A stretch of 64,000 nucleotides of DNA from a virus. The DNA lies in IMG/VR virus record IMGVR_UViG_3300047157_000162, positions 62,001 to 126,000 of that record. One strand, 5' to 3'. The translations under genes were made by a program, and so were the position numbers. The notes beneath the pieces are model-generated. The model saw nothing but the letters and a program-made list of their open reading frames with translations, searched no databases and had not been told where the DNA came from. Of the stretch, positions 51,445 to 60,462 are shown piece after piece. Every line of letters begins with the position of its first letter. Within the stretch, counting starts at the first letter, position 1.

Positions 51445-52902
51445 TTATGCTCCTTTGAATAACACGAAGTTATTAGCAGCTTGAGTTACTAAACATCTTT
51501 CAGATAAGAAGTGAACCTGCATTGCATCTAAATCAGAGGTAGAAGCTCCACCAACAGATCCAGTGATCCAGTTTTTCATTCTTCTATCATCAGCTTGAGA
51601 AGCTCTATATCTTACGTGTAAGAAAGGTCTTCTGATGTTAGTTCCTAATATTTGATCGTAAACTGTAGAAGTTCCAGCAGGTACTAATACACCATCAATT
51701 CCAGAAGCAGCAACACCTCCACGAGTAGAAGCATCGTTTAAGTATTTCCAGTCAGTCTTGTAGAAGTCATAAGAACCTCTTCTGAATCCAGAGAAACCTA
51801 AGTTCAATGCCATCTCTTCAGAGTTTTCAAATAAACCATAAGCAGTTCCACCTTGTGCTCCAGCAGAAAGGCTAGCTAGCATATCATCAAAGTCTAAAGA
51901 AGTAGCTCTGTTTAAGAAAAGCATATTTTCTTCAATAGCACCTTGAGTATCTAAGTTCTTCAAAATATTGTCAAAAGTAGCTAACTGATCACCTGCGTTT
52001 GCAGCTGTGAAACCAGTAACGGTGTTACCTCTTTCATCAATAGCAGAGAAAAGCCCTTGAGTACCTTTTACAGTATTTCCTAAAGTTGATGTAGATGATT
52101 TTAACTCACCTTCAATAACAGACATTTCTAAGTAATCTTCAAAACGTAATCTTGTTTCAGATTCAGCTTTTAAGTACCATAAGAAACCTCCTTGACCAGA
52201 CTCAGTAGCTACTTCAACCCATCCAATCTGAGCAGTGTCAGATCCATTGATTTGGTAACGATCTCTAATAATAATTGGAGAATTTGAGTATTGTTTAAAT
52301 TGAGGAGATACTGATATAGGATCGTAACTTGCTCCATTTCCACTTCCTTTAGCGTACTCAGAACCGTATACAAATACTTTTAAGTTACTTTTTGCAGCTA
52401 AATCTGGCTCAGAACCGCTAGTACTATCTAAAGTTGCTTGAGTATAAGGTTTTATGGTTAAAGTAACAGTACCGCTAGCTCCTGAAGCTCCTGTTTGACT
52501 TACTACAAAACATTTAAGTTCATCCCCTGTAGCAGGATTCATAACTACGATAGTAGCATTATTGCTAATAACACACTGCTTATCAGCAGACTGAGCTATT
52601 GCTAAAGTTGTTCCTGCAGCATTTGAAACTACACTATCGTAAGAAATATGTAATCTGTTTTGCTCAGACCAAACGATCTGATCAGAAGACATTGGCATCT
52701 CAGCCCCTACCATTCTTAAGAATCCAGATAAAGTTCTGTTTCCGTAACGCTCTACTTCAGCCTCATAGATCTCTGGTAAGTACTGTTGTGAAAAGTTCTT
52801 TCCTGTTCCATCGGTAAAGTTTAAATAATTGTCCGCCAAAGTCTGTTGTTTTTGACTTGGGGTGATTGATCCAAATACTGGATCTACTGGTATTGCAGCC
52901 AT
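51445..52902 (-). CDS. Major capsid protein (485 aa)
   Basis: It is placed after the scaffold-like gene. The sequence begins MAAIPVDPVFGSITPSQKQQ and has a helix with YLPEIYEAEVERYGNRTLSG, RMVGAEMPMSSDQIVWSE, a beta-rich insertion (about 90-190), and a C-terminal region (RRPFLHVRYRASQADDRRMKN). The layout resembles HK97-fold capsids of crAss-like phages. Codon use is the most biased in the genome, as expected for a highly expressed gene. Confidence 0.8.
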   Translation of the reverse strand: MAAIPVDPVFGSITPSQKQQTLADNYLNFTDGTGKNFSQQYLPEIYEAEVERYGNRTLSGFLRMVGAEMPMSSDQIVWSEQNRLHISYDSVVSNAAGTTLAIAQSADKQCVISNNATIVVMNPATGDELKCFVVSQTGASGASGTVTLTIKPYTQATLDSTSGSEPDLAAKSNLKVFVYGSEYAKGSGNGASYDPISVSPQFKQYSNSPIIIRDRYQINGSDTAQIGWVEVATESGQGGFLWYLKAESETRLRFEDYLEMSVIEGELKSSTSTLGNTVKGTQGLFSAIDERGNTVTGFTAANAGDQLATFDNILKNLDTQGAIEENMLFLNRATSLDFDDMLASLSAGAQGGTAYGLFENSEEMALNLGFSGFRRGSYDFYKTDWKYLNDASTRGGVAASGIDGVLVPAGTSTVYDQILGTNIRRPFLHVRYRASQADDRRMKNWITGSVGGASTSDLDAMQVHFLSERCLVTQAANNFVLFKGA

Positions 52903-52917
52903 AATTTTTTAATTTTT

Positions 52918-54045
52918 TTAGTTAAATTTTTTTGTTTTAATTCTAAGTTTAGAAGAATCAGGACCGCTTAGTGATTTAACTTTTATTCCGTTTACAAACT
53001 CACCAGAGCTAGTTTGTCTTGGCTCTGTGCTAGGATTTTTAGAACTACTAACTATTTCTTTAGTAGCATCTGTTCTCCCTTGTTCATAAAAATGATTAAT
53101 AATCTTATCAGCATTTGAAGCGATGTAAATAGCTTTGTGATAACCTTTCGTGTCTTTTATATTACCGCTATCGTCAAGAAACTTTCCTACGAAATTGTTA
53201 ATACTTGATTGGTTCTCTGCAACTTTGTTAGGATCTTGTAAACCATATCTAAACTTCTTTTTACCTACATTGAAGTCAAAACCTTTGAATTCATTAGTAA
53301 AGTAATCATTTGTTTTTGATTTAAAGTCCGAATGCTGTTGCTCAGCTATCTTCTGATCTTCTTGATATCTGTTGAAAAACTCTGTTGCTTTTTGTTGTTC
53401 CTGAGTAACGCCGGGTCTCAACTTGATTTCGTCGTAATATTCACTCTTGGTTTTTTCCAAAAAGCTTTTAGCTTTTCCAACTTCTTCTTTAAACGCAATT
53501 TTCTTTTTGCGTATATCTCTTTCCTCATCTAAGTCTTCGTCATAATCGTAGTCTTCTAATAGTAGGCTAACGTCATCTGATTCTAGATAAGGTTTTGTTT
53601 GTTTGTAATATTCTCTTAATAGTGTTTTATCATCAACACTTGAGTAGTCTGCGTTTAATCTAACGTAGTCCTCCACTGATCCACCTGTCTCTTCCATAAA
53701 GGTAACAAGTTTATCTATGTTTTCCGGTAACACTCTTTGCTCAGCTACTGGTTGAGGTTGTTGTTCAATAACTTTTTCAGGCTCTTGAGTGGGTTCTTCA
53801 TCTACAATTTCTATAATACCATCTTGTGCAGTGTCGTCCGGTGTATCGTTAATTACAATAACAGGTTCTTCAGCTACATCTTCTTTAACTTCTGGTATTA
53901 CCACCTTAGCAACCTCTTCGGCTATTGGTTCTTTTATTTCATCTATATTAACCTTTACAGGTTCGCTAGATTGATTACCTAATTGCTTAGGATTTTTTTT
54001 CTTGGATTTAATTTTAAAATCCCCTTCTTTTTTTACTTCTGACAT
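52918..54045 (-). CDS. Putative scaffolding protein (375 aa)
   Basis: The N-terminal 110 residues are low-complexity and acidic (many Glu, Val, Pro). A long helical coiled region follows (IRKKKIAFKEEVGKAKSFLE) and the C-terminus is basic (SKLRIKTKKFN). Such helical, acidic proteins directly before the major capsid gene are scaffolds in most tailed phages. It is not directly identifiable by motif. Confidence 0.7.
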   Translation of the reverse strand: MSEVKKEGDFKIKSKKKNPKQLGNQSSEPVKVNIDEIKEPIAEEVAKVVIPEVKEDVAEEPVIVINDTPDDTAQDGIIEIVDEEPTQEPEKVIEQQPQPVAEQRVLPENIDKLVTFMEETGGSVEDYVRLNADYSSVDDKTLLREYYKQTKPYLESDDVSLLLEDYDYDEDLDEERDIRKKKIAFKEEVGKAKSFLEKTKSEYYDEIKLRPGVTQEQQKATEFFNRYQEDQKIAEQQHSDFKSKTNDYFTNEFKGFDFNVGKKKFRYGLQDPNKVAENQSSINNFVGKFLDDSGNIKDTKGYHKAIYIASNADKIINHFYEQGRTDATKEIVSSSKNPSTEPRQTSSGEFVNGIKVKSLSGPDSSKLRIKTKKFN

Positions 54046-54072
54046 AATATAATATAATTAAATAATTGTTTA

Positions 54073-56481
54073 TTAGCTAGGGCCGAATTCTTCTATCCCA
54101 AATCCACCTAACACATCGTTTCCTGATGATTCAAAGTTTTTAGGTAATCCCTCTGTTTGTCTTTGTTGTATCAACTCAGACTGCTGGGATCCCTGCATTT
54201 TTATTCTTTTATCTTTTCTATCTTCAATTTCTTTTTCCTTAGCTCCGTCTGCGTTTGCTCTTACTTGAGCTAACTGCATATTAAAGTTGAACTCTTCAGC
54301 CATTAACTCTCTTTTTATTTGAGCTTCAGTTTGCATTCTTTGTATTTCAAACTGCGACTTAGCTTGCTCTATACTTACTTTTTCCTGAGTAAGTGCTTGT
54401 TGTTTTTGCACCTCAGCCATTGCAGCTTTTTCAGCTGCTTCAGCGTTTGCTTGCGCTTGCGCTTGGATGTTAGCTTGTTGCTGTTCTTGTTCTCTTTTTA
54501 TTTTTTGTTTTTGTCTAAGCTTCAAGAATTGATTAGCTAACTTTATATTTTTTATTTGTCTAATATCAATTGCATCAGATAAAACAATCGCTTGTGTCTG
54601 CAGTGCCACTTGTATATTTTGCTCTAGCAAAGCTTTATCTTCCTCTTCAGGTTCTAGCTCTAAATAAATACCAAAGTCATGCAACTGTAAGTTCATTAAC
54701 TCCTCAAGAGTTTTAGTGTTAAATGTACTTATAGCGTTTGTTAAAGCATTTTCTGTTAAAGGATTTTCAATAACATCAGCTACCTTCAAACTTATATTTT
54801 CGCATGTTCTAACAGTTAAGTACAACAAAGAGTCTAGTACGTGTTTAGTTGCAATGTTAGAAGCGTTAGCTGCCATTTTTTGTAAACCTACAAGTGAATC
54901 TTTAGCTGGTGCACTACCGTCTCTTGCTTCATTTAACCCGGTTACATCTCTTATCATTTGTAAATAATACTGATATGTACCGATTAAGCTTTGTATTTTT
55001 GCTTGACCACTTGAAGATGATAATTCTTGTACAGGTACCTTACCTCTATTTAATTCGCCATCTTGAGTAAGTGATCTACCTACAACAGAACCTGTTTGAA
55101 AGTACATGTTTAACGCCTCGGCTGGATTGTATGTTGTACCATTACCTAAGTCAACTTCCGCTAAACCATCCATATCTAAGAATACACCATCTGGTACTAT
55201 TCTAGACATTACTTGTTGTAATTTAAGATGCGTTATTTGTATCATATCAGCAAAGCTAGTAATTTTACTAACTATAGATTCTATACGTCCTTTGTACATT
55301 CTCGGTGCCGATATACAGTAATTCATCATTACTTTTGTAGTATCAGCTGTAGGCCTTGTCATATTCTCCGCTAGCTTCCAGTCTAACATAATATTTGTAC
55401 CTAATACTTTTGCTCCAGTATATAAAACTTCTATTGTTCTAGATATCCTTTCAAAGTTATCATTAGCTGGCGGATTAAATGTGTCAGGTTTTTCTAATGT
55501 TTTTTCTAATCCTTGATCTGTTTTCTTTATTTTGAATACTTGATCTGAATATGTTTTGTATTCAAAGTATAAAACTTGAACGGTGTTAGCATCGTAATTA
55601 CCCCAGTTTGTTACATACTGTGAGTTACCAGGCATATTTTGTATTTTTTCTAGCTCTGACGCTGATAATGATGGAAATTGCTTTTTAAGTTCCGATAAAG
55701 ATATAGACTTTACCTCACCTACATAATATACATCTTCAAAGTTTGGATTCTCTGTATATGAATAAATCATATTAGCAGGATCAACATAATCAGTAACAAT
55801 TCCTTCTGCTTTGTTAAATGATGTTTTAACCGCTCCAATACCTATAGTGGTTAAATCATGAGCTAATCGTTTTTTTATTTGATCGTACTTGTTAAATGCC
55901 AATACGTTGTTTATAACTTCCTCTTCAGCAACTTCCACGTTTTGCTTAGCAGTCATTTGTAAATGCACATCCAATTCTTCTTTGCTCTCAGGTAGACTGT
56001 TTAAATTACCTGTTAAAGAAAAATCCATACCTAAATTTTCCTGAACGTTTATTAAAGCTTCTTTAGTATTCATGTCTCTCTCAACTGCAGAAGCATAATC
56101 AGTCCTACTTTTTACAGAAAATGGATCTTGAGCAAAAGCATTTATATCGTACGATTTGTTTGACATACCGTTCACAACAATGTCAACAAATTTTGATATA
56201 ACTGGTATCGGTTTCCAGTCTAAATTAAGATAAGATAAATCACCATTTATAGATAACTCATCTTTATATTTTTGTATTGGCTGCTCTCCTCTTGCATATA
56301 ATCGTAATGAATGAAAGCTATTCCAATTATTTAAATATCTATTACCATTACCTCTTCCTTGATTGAACCATTCCTGTTCAATAGCTCTAGAGACTTGTAA
56401 GCCGTAATCATAACTAGCTTTTACTTCGTCGCTAACAACCTGGTTAGGGAAAGAACTATCGGTATTTGTTTGTATTTTCAT
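54073..56481 (-). CDS. Portal protein (802 aa)
   Basis: Position after terminase and size fit a podovirus portal. Characteristic features: KPIPVISKFVDIVVNGMSNK near residue 90, GIGAVKTSFNKAEGIVTDYV and DPANMIYSYTENPNFEDVYY (portal wing and crown patterns of crAss-like phages), and a long Gln/Ala-rich coiled C-terminus (about 670-760) that probably forms the barrel. Start directly adjoins the terminase C-fragment stop. Confidence 0.8.
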   Translation of the reverse strand: MKIQTNTDSSFPNQVVSDEVKASYDYGLQVSRAIEQEWFNQGRGNGNRYLNNWNSFHSLRLYARGEQPIQKYKDELSINGDLSYLNLDWKPIPVISKFVDIVVNGMSNKSYDINAFAQDPFSVKSRTDYASAVERDMNTKEALINVQENLGMDFSLTGNLNSLPESKEELDVHLQMTAKQNVEVAEEEVINNVLAFNKYDQIKKRLAHDLTTIGIGAVKTSFNKAEGIVTDYVDPANMIYSYTENPNFEDVYYVGEVKSISLSELKKQFPSLSASELEKIQNMPGNSQYVTNWGNYDANTVQVLYFEYKTYSDQVFKIKKTDQGLEKTLEKPDTFNPPANDNFERISRTIEVLYTGAKVLGTNIMLDWKLAENMTRPTADTTKVMMNYCISAPRMYKGRIESIVSKITSFADMIQITHLKLQQVMSRIVPDGVFLDMDGLAEVDLGNGTTYNPAEALNMYFQTGSVVGRSLTQDGELNRGKVPVQELSSSSGQAKIQSLIGTYQYYLQMIRDVTGLNEARDGSAPAKDSLVGLQKMAANASNIATKHVLDSLLYLTVRTCENISLKVADVIENPLTENALTNAISTFNTKTLEELMNLQLHDFGIYLELEPEEEDKALLEQNIQVALQTQAIVLSDAIDIRQIKNIKLANQFLKLRQKQKIKREQEQQQANIQAQAQANAEAAEKAAMAEVQKQQALTQEKVSIEQAKSQFEIQRMQTEAQIKRELMAEEFNFNMQLAQVRANADGAKEKEIEDRKDKRIKMQGSQQSELIQQRQTEGLPKNFESSGNDVLGGFGIEEFGPS

Positions 56482-57264
56482 TTATCTTAATATTTTAGAC
56501 GTAGAACCTCTATTGTCATATCTTTTAATTCCTAAATCGTAAACCTTTTTTTGCACTGGACTAACCGGTGAATATAAGTTTTTGTTGCAAGCCATTATTG
56601 CTAATCCTGAGCTTATAGAAGCATCGTGCTTTGTTCTATTGTTTATATTGAATTTACCCCAGTCTTCTAATGTTCTTTGAAAGTACATATCTCCATAACC
56701 GGCTTCTGTTCGTCCAACACAAGTTTCTATATATGATTCTATAGCTGCAGCGTGTGCTTGCTTTATATCTTCACTAGAGTTTGGTATACCACCTATTTCT
56801 CTTTCAGTTACAGATAATTTGTTTAATCTTTTATCAGGTCTGTTCATTGAGAAGCCTCTATAACCTCTTCTTTTAAAATGATACAGTAATCTAGGTTTAT
56901 TATTTTCCGCAAGTATTGGCATACCGTAAAATATGCAAGCCATTAATACGTCTTCAAAAAATATCTCAGCAGTTTGTGGTCTAGCTATATATTCTAAAAA
57001 GAATCTGTTAGGTGGAACATCCTCCATACTAAACTTAGTTAAACCGTGCAAGGCTCCATTAGAACCTCTTTTATCAACTGTACCTGATATATCATAACTG
57101 TCACACCCAAAAGCGCCGCAGTGTTCGTTACCTGGATATTTTGTATTACCTTTTGTTATAACTCTGTTTTGCATTTGTACAGGTGGTACCCAACTAACGT
57201 TGAACCTACCGTTTTTATTTGGTACAAATATCACCTTAGTATCTTTAACACCGTTCTCCCACAT
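56482..57264 (-). CDS. terL: Terminase large subunit, nuclease part (frameshifted gene)
   Basis: Coding in this frame runs from about 57395 (RQFPRTEQHAFRDEAKQSLF, LTKIYEQIDYNEDLRNTSI) into the ATG at 57264 (MWENG). It carries the RNase H-like nuclease domain: FGCDSYDISGT with acidic residues and a later ERTEAGYGDMYFQRTL-like block. It cuts concatemers to headful or unit length. The break with the ATPase part lies near 57400, where CGCG seems to be CG. Repaired, the subunit is about 736 residues. Confidence 0.8.
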   Translation of the reverse strand: MWENGVKDTKVIFVPNKNGRFNVSWVPPVQMQNRVITKGNTKYPGNEHCGAFGCDSYDISGTVDKRGSNGALHGLTKFSMEDVPPNRFFLEYIARPQTAEIFFEDVLMACIFYGMPILAENNKPRLLYHFKRRGYRGFSMNRPDKRLNKLSVTEREIGGIPNSSEDIKQAHAAAIESYIETCVGRTEAGYGDMYFQRTLEDWGKFNINNRTKHDASISSGLAIMACNKNLYSPVSPVQKKVYDLGIKRYDNRGSTSKILR

Positions 57265-57335
57265 AAAACTTCCGGTGGTTATTATCGATGTATTCCTAAG
57301 GTCTTCGTTATAATCTATTTGTTCGTATATCTTTG

Positions 57336-58694
57336 TTAAGTTAAACAGCGACTGCTTTGCTTCATCTCTAAAAGCGTGTTGCTCTGTTCTTGGAAACTGA
57401 CGCGATAGTATTCGTTTAAACCATCTTGATCTCCTTTTAATCCTTCAACTTCATTGTTCCAGTATTCAATTACACCTTGTCTTATAGGTGATCCGTCAGG
57501 ACCTTCAGCTGGTTTTTTTGGCGTTTCAAATACAGGAAATCCATAAGAATCAATGTATCCCTCGTAGTTCCATTCCATAGGAATGAACAAGCTATAGAGT
57601 CCCGAACGAGTCTGTCCATTTGCATTTCTTTTTGTTGCGTCGGAGTCATAGTATAGTTTTTTAAAGTTCTCACCACCCTTGTCTAAAGCATTTGATGTAC
57701 TACCCATCATACACTTACCTATAATTTTTGAACCTAATCTCAAACAAGTTTTTGTAACCCTCCAGTTATTTAATATGTTTGTAGGTCTTTCCCATTTACC
57801 ACTTTCATCGTGGACTAATAGTTTTAATTTTTCCCCGTCGTACGAGTTGTCCCCGGTGTTCTTCCAGTCGATCGTGGTATCGAGACCGGTAATCTCTTGT
57901 AGCTTTTCATTGGTATCAAGCTTTTTTCTCGTAAATTTGGACGCGGGAACTCTGTACGCAAGTTCCGTCTTCGGCCTGTCCATACCGTCCTGGATTGGTT
58001 TGAAGAAGAAGGGATAATTAACTGAGATGGGTACAACTTTATCAGTAAACATCTTTTTCGCATCTGGACCAGACTTTGATAAAATTCCGAATCTGGAGTC
58101 TGTGGATATTGTAGCTTGATTAACCGTTTCGCCTGAGGCCATGAAAGAAAACCCTGACCGTCTGTTCTTAAGATAGCACATTCCGTAACAACGTACATCT
58201 GCTTTACAAGCTTCCCAGAATATAAAGAATAATCTGTTTGACTCCCTAAAGTCTGCTGCCCCAACATCAATTTTGGACCACTGCAAGTACATGTAGTGAG
58301 TACCAGTAATATAAGAAGGCTTGTCTTTGTTAAAAAACCAAAAACCTTCTTCACGCCTTTTAAATTCTGTATCAATATAGTCATACCACTTTTCTTTAAA
58401 CTGTGAAGGGTATTCGTCCCAATCAAATACCGATTTTATCTTTGAAAGCTCTTTTGGGTATTCCGTGTGTTTCCACTTGTCTCCTTCAAATTTAATAACA
58501 TCATCTTTCTTTGGCAATGCTATTTTTACTCCTTGTATTTCGTAAACCTCTCCTATCTGCCCGGTCTTACTGATTACAACTACGTCGTGTTCTTCGTTAT
58601 AACCGTACTCCCATTTCTTATACCTGTTTAACCTTTTTAATATCTTAGGTTTAATATAGTCTTTTAATACTGCTACTAAGGTTTGTTCGTACAT
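57336..58694 (-). CDS. terL: Terminase large subunit, ATPase part (frameshifted gene)
   Basis: Starts at 58694. ATPase motifs: Walker A-like region KNRRSGFSFMAS (about 170-180) and Walker B LKLLVHDESG (about 295). The sequence from NEYYR at about 57402 leaves frame: this frame gives VSFQEQSNTLLEMKQ and stops at 57336, while the proper frame gives RQFPRTEQHAFRDE. The enzyme drives DNA into the procapsid through the portal. Its ATG overlaps the stop of the 58694-58969 gene. Confidence 0.85.
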   Translation of the reverse strand: MYEQTLVAVLKDYIKPKILKRLNRYKKWEYGYNEEHDVVVISKTGQIGEVYEIQGVKIALPKKDDVIKFEGDKWKHTEYPKELSKIKSVFDWDEYPSQFKEKWYDYIDTEFKRREEGFWFFNKDKPSYITGTHYMYLQWSKIDVGAADFRESNRLFFIFWEACKADVRCYGMCYLKNRRSGFSFMASGETVNQATISTDSRFGILSKSGPDAKKMFTDKVVPISVNYPFFFKPIQDGMDRPKTELAYRVPASKFTRKKLDTNEKLQEITGLDTTIDWKNTGDNSYDGEKLKLLVHDESGKWERPTNILNNWRVTKTCLRLGSKIIGKCMMGSTSNALDKGGENFKKLYYDSDATKRNANGQTRSGLYSLFIPMEWNYEGYIDSYGFPVFETPKKPAEGPDGSPIRQGVIEYWNNEVEGLKGDQDGLNEYYRVSFQEQSNTLLEMKQSSRCLT

Positions 58695-58969
58695 TATCTA
58701 GATCTTCCTTCTGCAAAACCTCTAAAAGCTTTTTCTTCTTTAGCTTCTTTTGGGTTTTCATTTAATCTTTCATCCTCCTCTTCTATTCTAGCAAGTATTT
58801 CAAAAGCATCGAATATAGCTAATTTTTTAGTTGCGGCAGCATTTTTAAGTCTGTCAGCTGATAAATCATCTTCTGAGTCAACGATCTTTTCTTCTGCCAC
58901 TTTAATTAACTCCTTAACTGCTTTTTGCCCAGCTAGGATTATATTCTTCTTGGTTTCTTTTGTGTTCAT
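58694..58969 (-). CDS. Small acidic helical protein upstream of TerL (possible small terminase)
   Basis: The protein has 91 residues (MNTKETKKNIILAGQKAVKE, highly acidic and helical throughout, ending RGFAEGRSR). It overlaps the terL ATG by one base and the GroES-like gene by 56. Its position matches small terminase subunits, which recognise DNA, but no DNA-binding helix pair is evident. A conserved accessory protein is the alternative. Confidence 0.55.
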   Translation of the reverse strand: MNTKETKKNIILAGQKAVKELIKVAEEKIVDSEDDLSADRLKNAAATKKLAIFDAFEILARIEEEDERLNENPKEAKEEKAFRGFAEGRSR

Positions 58970-59519
58970 ACTTAATTACAATATCATTAGATTTCATACA
59001 ATAAACTCTTTGATCGTCTATTATAAAATCCCATTCACTGCCGGGTGTAAACCCTACTGTGTCCCCTGGATTGATATTAAGCGCTTTTAAAGAACTATTA
59101 CCTATTTTTAATATACCAATAAGGTCTTGCTCTTTTTGTGATCTTAAAGTGTCTTTGTTTTTTAAAGGCATTACAAAGCATCTGTCTCCAAATGATTTCC
59201 AATCCCCTGTATTTTTATACAAATATATTTGATCTGCTGAACAAAAGTGTAAGTCATCTTTAAAATGAGATCTACTTCTTTTCTTATTACCTCGGATATC
59301 ATAAAAAACTCTAAATACATTATGATGTATTACTATGATATCACCTTTTTTTATACTTGTTTTAAAAGCTTTTGGTGTTTCAACCACTATAGCTAAATTG
59401 TTTACAGACTTAAAGTCTTCAATTTTAGTGTTTAGTATTAATGTAACGTCGCCTAGCTTTATTTTGTTATCGTATCTATCGCCAATAGGTTTGACGATAA
59501 AATCGTATAGACTTCTCAT
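58914..59519 (-). CDS. Tandem GroES-like (Cpn10-fold) protein (201 aa)
   Basis: Two similar halves each read like a Cpn10 barrel. Residues about 10-95 contain KTSIKKGDIIVIHHNVFR and ADQIYLY. Residues about 110-190 contain CFVMPLKN, LNINPGDTVGFTPGSEWDF and SNDIVIKY (G-D-x-V then a C-terminal strand with acidic-Ile). T4 gp31 shows that phages encode GroES substitutes. A canonical groES is also present here. This one may be a specialised co-chaperonin or a structural protein using the fold; assignment is by pattern only. Confidence 0.5.
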   Translation of the reverse strand: MRSLYDFIVKPIGDRYDNKIKLGDVTLILNTKIEDFKSVNNLAIVVETPKAFKTSIKKGDIIVIHHNVFRVFYDIRGNKKRSRSHFKDDLHFCSADQIYLYKNTGDWKSFGDRCFVMPLKNKDTLRSQKEQDLIGILKIGNSSLKALNINPGDTVGFTPGSEWDFIIDDQRVYCMKSNDIVIKYEHKRNQEEYNPSWAKSS

Positions 59520-59747
59520 TTAATATTCTAAATCATACTCAACGGATATTGCCATGTTAGAATTAAACTTCTTCCATGGCATCACCTCATTTCCTTTCTT
59601 TATGTAAATACTGTAAGAATTAGATTGCGTGTCATGTATTATGCAATCTATAGTATGTCCACCATAAACGTTTTGCCCTACTGAATAGTGCATAGCGTCA
59701 TTCTTATAGTCAGAACCTATACTTATTTTTCTTACAACAGAATCCAT
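59520..59747 (-). CDS. Hypothetical protein (75 aa)
   Basis: It begins MDSVVRKISIGSDYKNDAMH and is beta-rich with aromatic residues (GGHTIDCIIHDTQSNSYSIY). It adjoins the GroES-like gene without a gap. Proteins of this type recur in flavobacterial phages near terminase. Function unknown. Confidence 0.6.
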   Translation of the reverse strand: MDSVVRKISIGSDYKNDAMHYSVGQNVYGGHTIDCIIHDTQSNSYSIYIKKGNEVMPWKKFNSNMAISVEYDLEY

Positions 59748-59759
59748 TATTCCGCTATC

Positions 59760-60005
59760 TCAAGAGTTTTTGTCTTCTTCTTGCTTAGCTTCTTCATAAG
59801 TACCATCAGCTAAGTTCACAGTGATGTCACCATACTCTTCTCTGATTTCAGCTTTGATACCATCTAATTCTTTTGCAGCTTCAAAATGTGCTGCTAGGTA
59901 TTCTGCTTTTTTTGCCTCTAAAAATCCTACTTCCGTAAGTATAGAGTTCATTTTTCCTGTTGCGTCTTTAATAGACTTTAATTGTTCATCTGTTAATTTT
60001 CCCAT
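59760..60005 (-). CDS. Small coiled-coil protein (81 aa)
   Basis: MGKLTDEQLKSIKDATGKMN with helical heptads (VGFLEAKKAEYLAAHFEAAK) and an acidic end. Coiled coil is likely; partner unknown. It lies in the chaperone-to-terminase stretch of the leftward unit. Confidence 0.6.
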   Translation of the reverse strand: MGKLTDEQLKSIKDATGKMNSILTEVGFLEAKKAEYLAAHFEAAKELDGIKAEIREEYGDITVNLADGTYEEAKQEEDKNS

Positions 60006-60060
60006 TTTATTTAATTTAATTGGTTACTGTTATTACTATTATTACTTGTTTTTAATCTTT

Positions 60061-60462
60061 TTACTTTTTAAATAAAGGTCCTAGCTTATCTACGATTTTT
60101 TCACCACTTCTACCTATTACATAACCTCCAATACCTATTTCTAATAAGCTCCAGAATTCTGGCTCTAAAACAGGTGTTACTAAGTATGTGGATAACTGCG
60201 ATATGAATTTTGTATATATAATTATAAAACCAAATGAAAGCATTAGTATTGGCCTCCAACTTCTTTGCAACCAGTTACCTTTAGCTTCAGCTACAATAAT
60301 TTCAGTTTGCATTTTCTGCAGCTCTAACTGAGCGTCTTGTAGTACTTTGAATATTTCATTTCTAGCATTTAATCTTTCTTCTTCGCTAGTAAATAGTTTA
60401 TCAACCACATCACCTACTTGTTTGAAAACTTTAGTACTAAAAAATTCTAATATTTTTTTCAC
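60061..60462 (-). CDS. Holin-like protein of the 3TM family (133 aa)
   Basis: A coiled helix (about 10-60) is followed by the WLQRSWRP motif and three hydrophobic segments (ILMLSFGFIIIYTKFI, LSTYLVTPVL, FWSLLEIGIGGYVIG). WLQRSWRP before the first helix marks the 3TM holin family of gene-transfer agents and phages. It would open the inner membrane to the endolysin at 32119. Its ATG overlaps the stop of the 60462-61121 gene. Confidence 0.75.
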   Translation of the reverse strand: MKKILEFFSTKVFKQVGDVVDKLFTSEEERLNARNEIFKVLQDAQLELQKMQTEIIVAEAKGNWLQRSWRPILMLSFGFIIIYTKFISQLSTYLVTPVLEPEFWSLLEIGIGGYVIGRSGEKIVDKLGPLFKK

